From Gemmataceae bacterium (GTDB lineage Bacteria; Planctomycetota; Planctomycetia; Gemmatales; Gemmataceae): a stretch of 6,052 bases of DNA. The DNA is taken from contig JAOAAM010000748.1 of NCBI GenBank assembly GCA_026418875.1, positions 1 through 6,052 on the forward strand, read 5' to 3'. Below, in pieces: positions 6,051-6,052 of this stretch. The notes under the pieces were generated by a model. It worked only from the letters and a program-made list of their open reading frames with translations, was not told the origin of the DNA and did no database searches. A program made the translations under genes and the position numbers. Positions within the stretch are counted from its first letter, which is position 1. Every line of letters begins with the position of its first letter.

Positions 6051-6052
6051 AC

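Larger units (their letters stand above)
5746..6052. other. Intergenic/leader region upstream of the exosortase operon
   Basis: About 300 nt with no gene I can support on either strand. The open frames that cross it have no ribosome binding site or recognisable protein character. It holds one sigma70-like promoter, an inverted repeat over its -35 box and two copies of an ATCGCGG/CCGCGAT inverted repeat, one on each side of the promoter. If the exosortase starts at 5745, the 5' leader is about 110 nt long. Confidence 0.6.

Noticed and set aside
1..6052. CRISPR arrays, tRNA or rRNA genes, insertion sequences
   Set aside because: No regularly spaced repeats, no tRNA-like clover-leaf sequence and no transposase-like protein or terminal repeats were found.

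Overview
The window holds five co-directional genes, all on the minus strand, so the transcription order runs from right to left. They make up a compact exosortase / exopolysaccharide locus: (1) a stand-alone exosortase (membrane sorting transpeptidase), (2) a large inner-membrane polysaccharide co-polymerase of the GumC/Wzz type fused to a BY-kinase-like ATPase domain, (3) an EpsI-family exosortase partner protein, (4) a monotopic phosphoglycosyl transferase (bacterial sugar transferase) that would load the first sugar onto undecaprenyl phosphate, and (5) an ExoA-like family-2 glycosyltransferase that runs off the left edge. Gaps between genes are only 26-72 nt and none shows a convincing terminator or promoter, so the five genes are most likely one operon.

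The only good promoter is upstream of the exosortase (TTGACG, 17-nt spacer, TACCAT on the minus strand, 5861-5889). It places the transcription start near 5854. That means the first 50 or so residues of the longest exosortase reading frame, which starts at a TTG at 5997, are upstream non-coding DNA. The roughly 300 nt to the right of the exosortase hold this promoter, an inverted repeat over its -35 box, and two further inverted repeats with identical 7-base arms (ATCGCGG/CCGCGAT) on either side of the promoter. I see no gene there.

The organism is a bacterium of fairly high G+C content, with a cell envelope suited to exosortase sorting. The separate exosortase and EpsI genes, the aromatic-rich C-terminal block of the EpsI protein and the codon use remind me of Planctomycetes (Gemmata-like). 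That is an inference from protein character, not a database result.

Working model: the phosphoglycosyl transferase and the ExoA-like enzyme build a lipid-linked repeat unit on the cytoplasmic face. The co-polymerase controls chain length and export. The exosortase, assisted by EpsI, processes surface proteins carrying a short C-terminal sorting tail; no such substrate is encoded here. The most notable feature is that the ATPase domain of the co-polymerase has an Asp-to-Asn change in its Walker A' motif, an incomplete E-x2-R-x2-R motif and no C-terminal tyrosine cluster, so it may not be a working tyrosine kinase.
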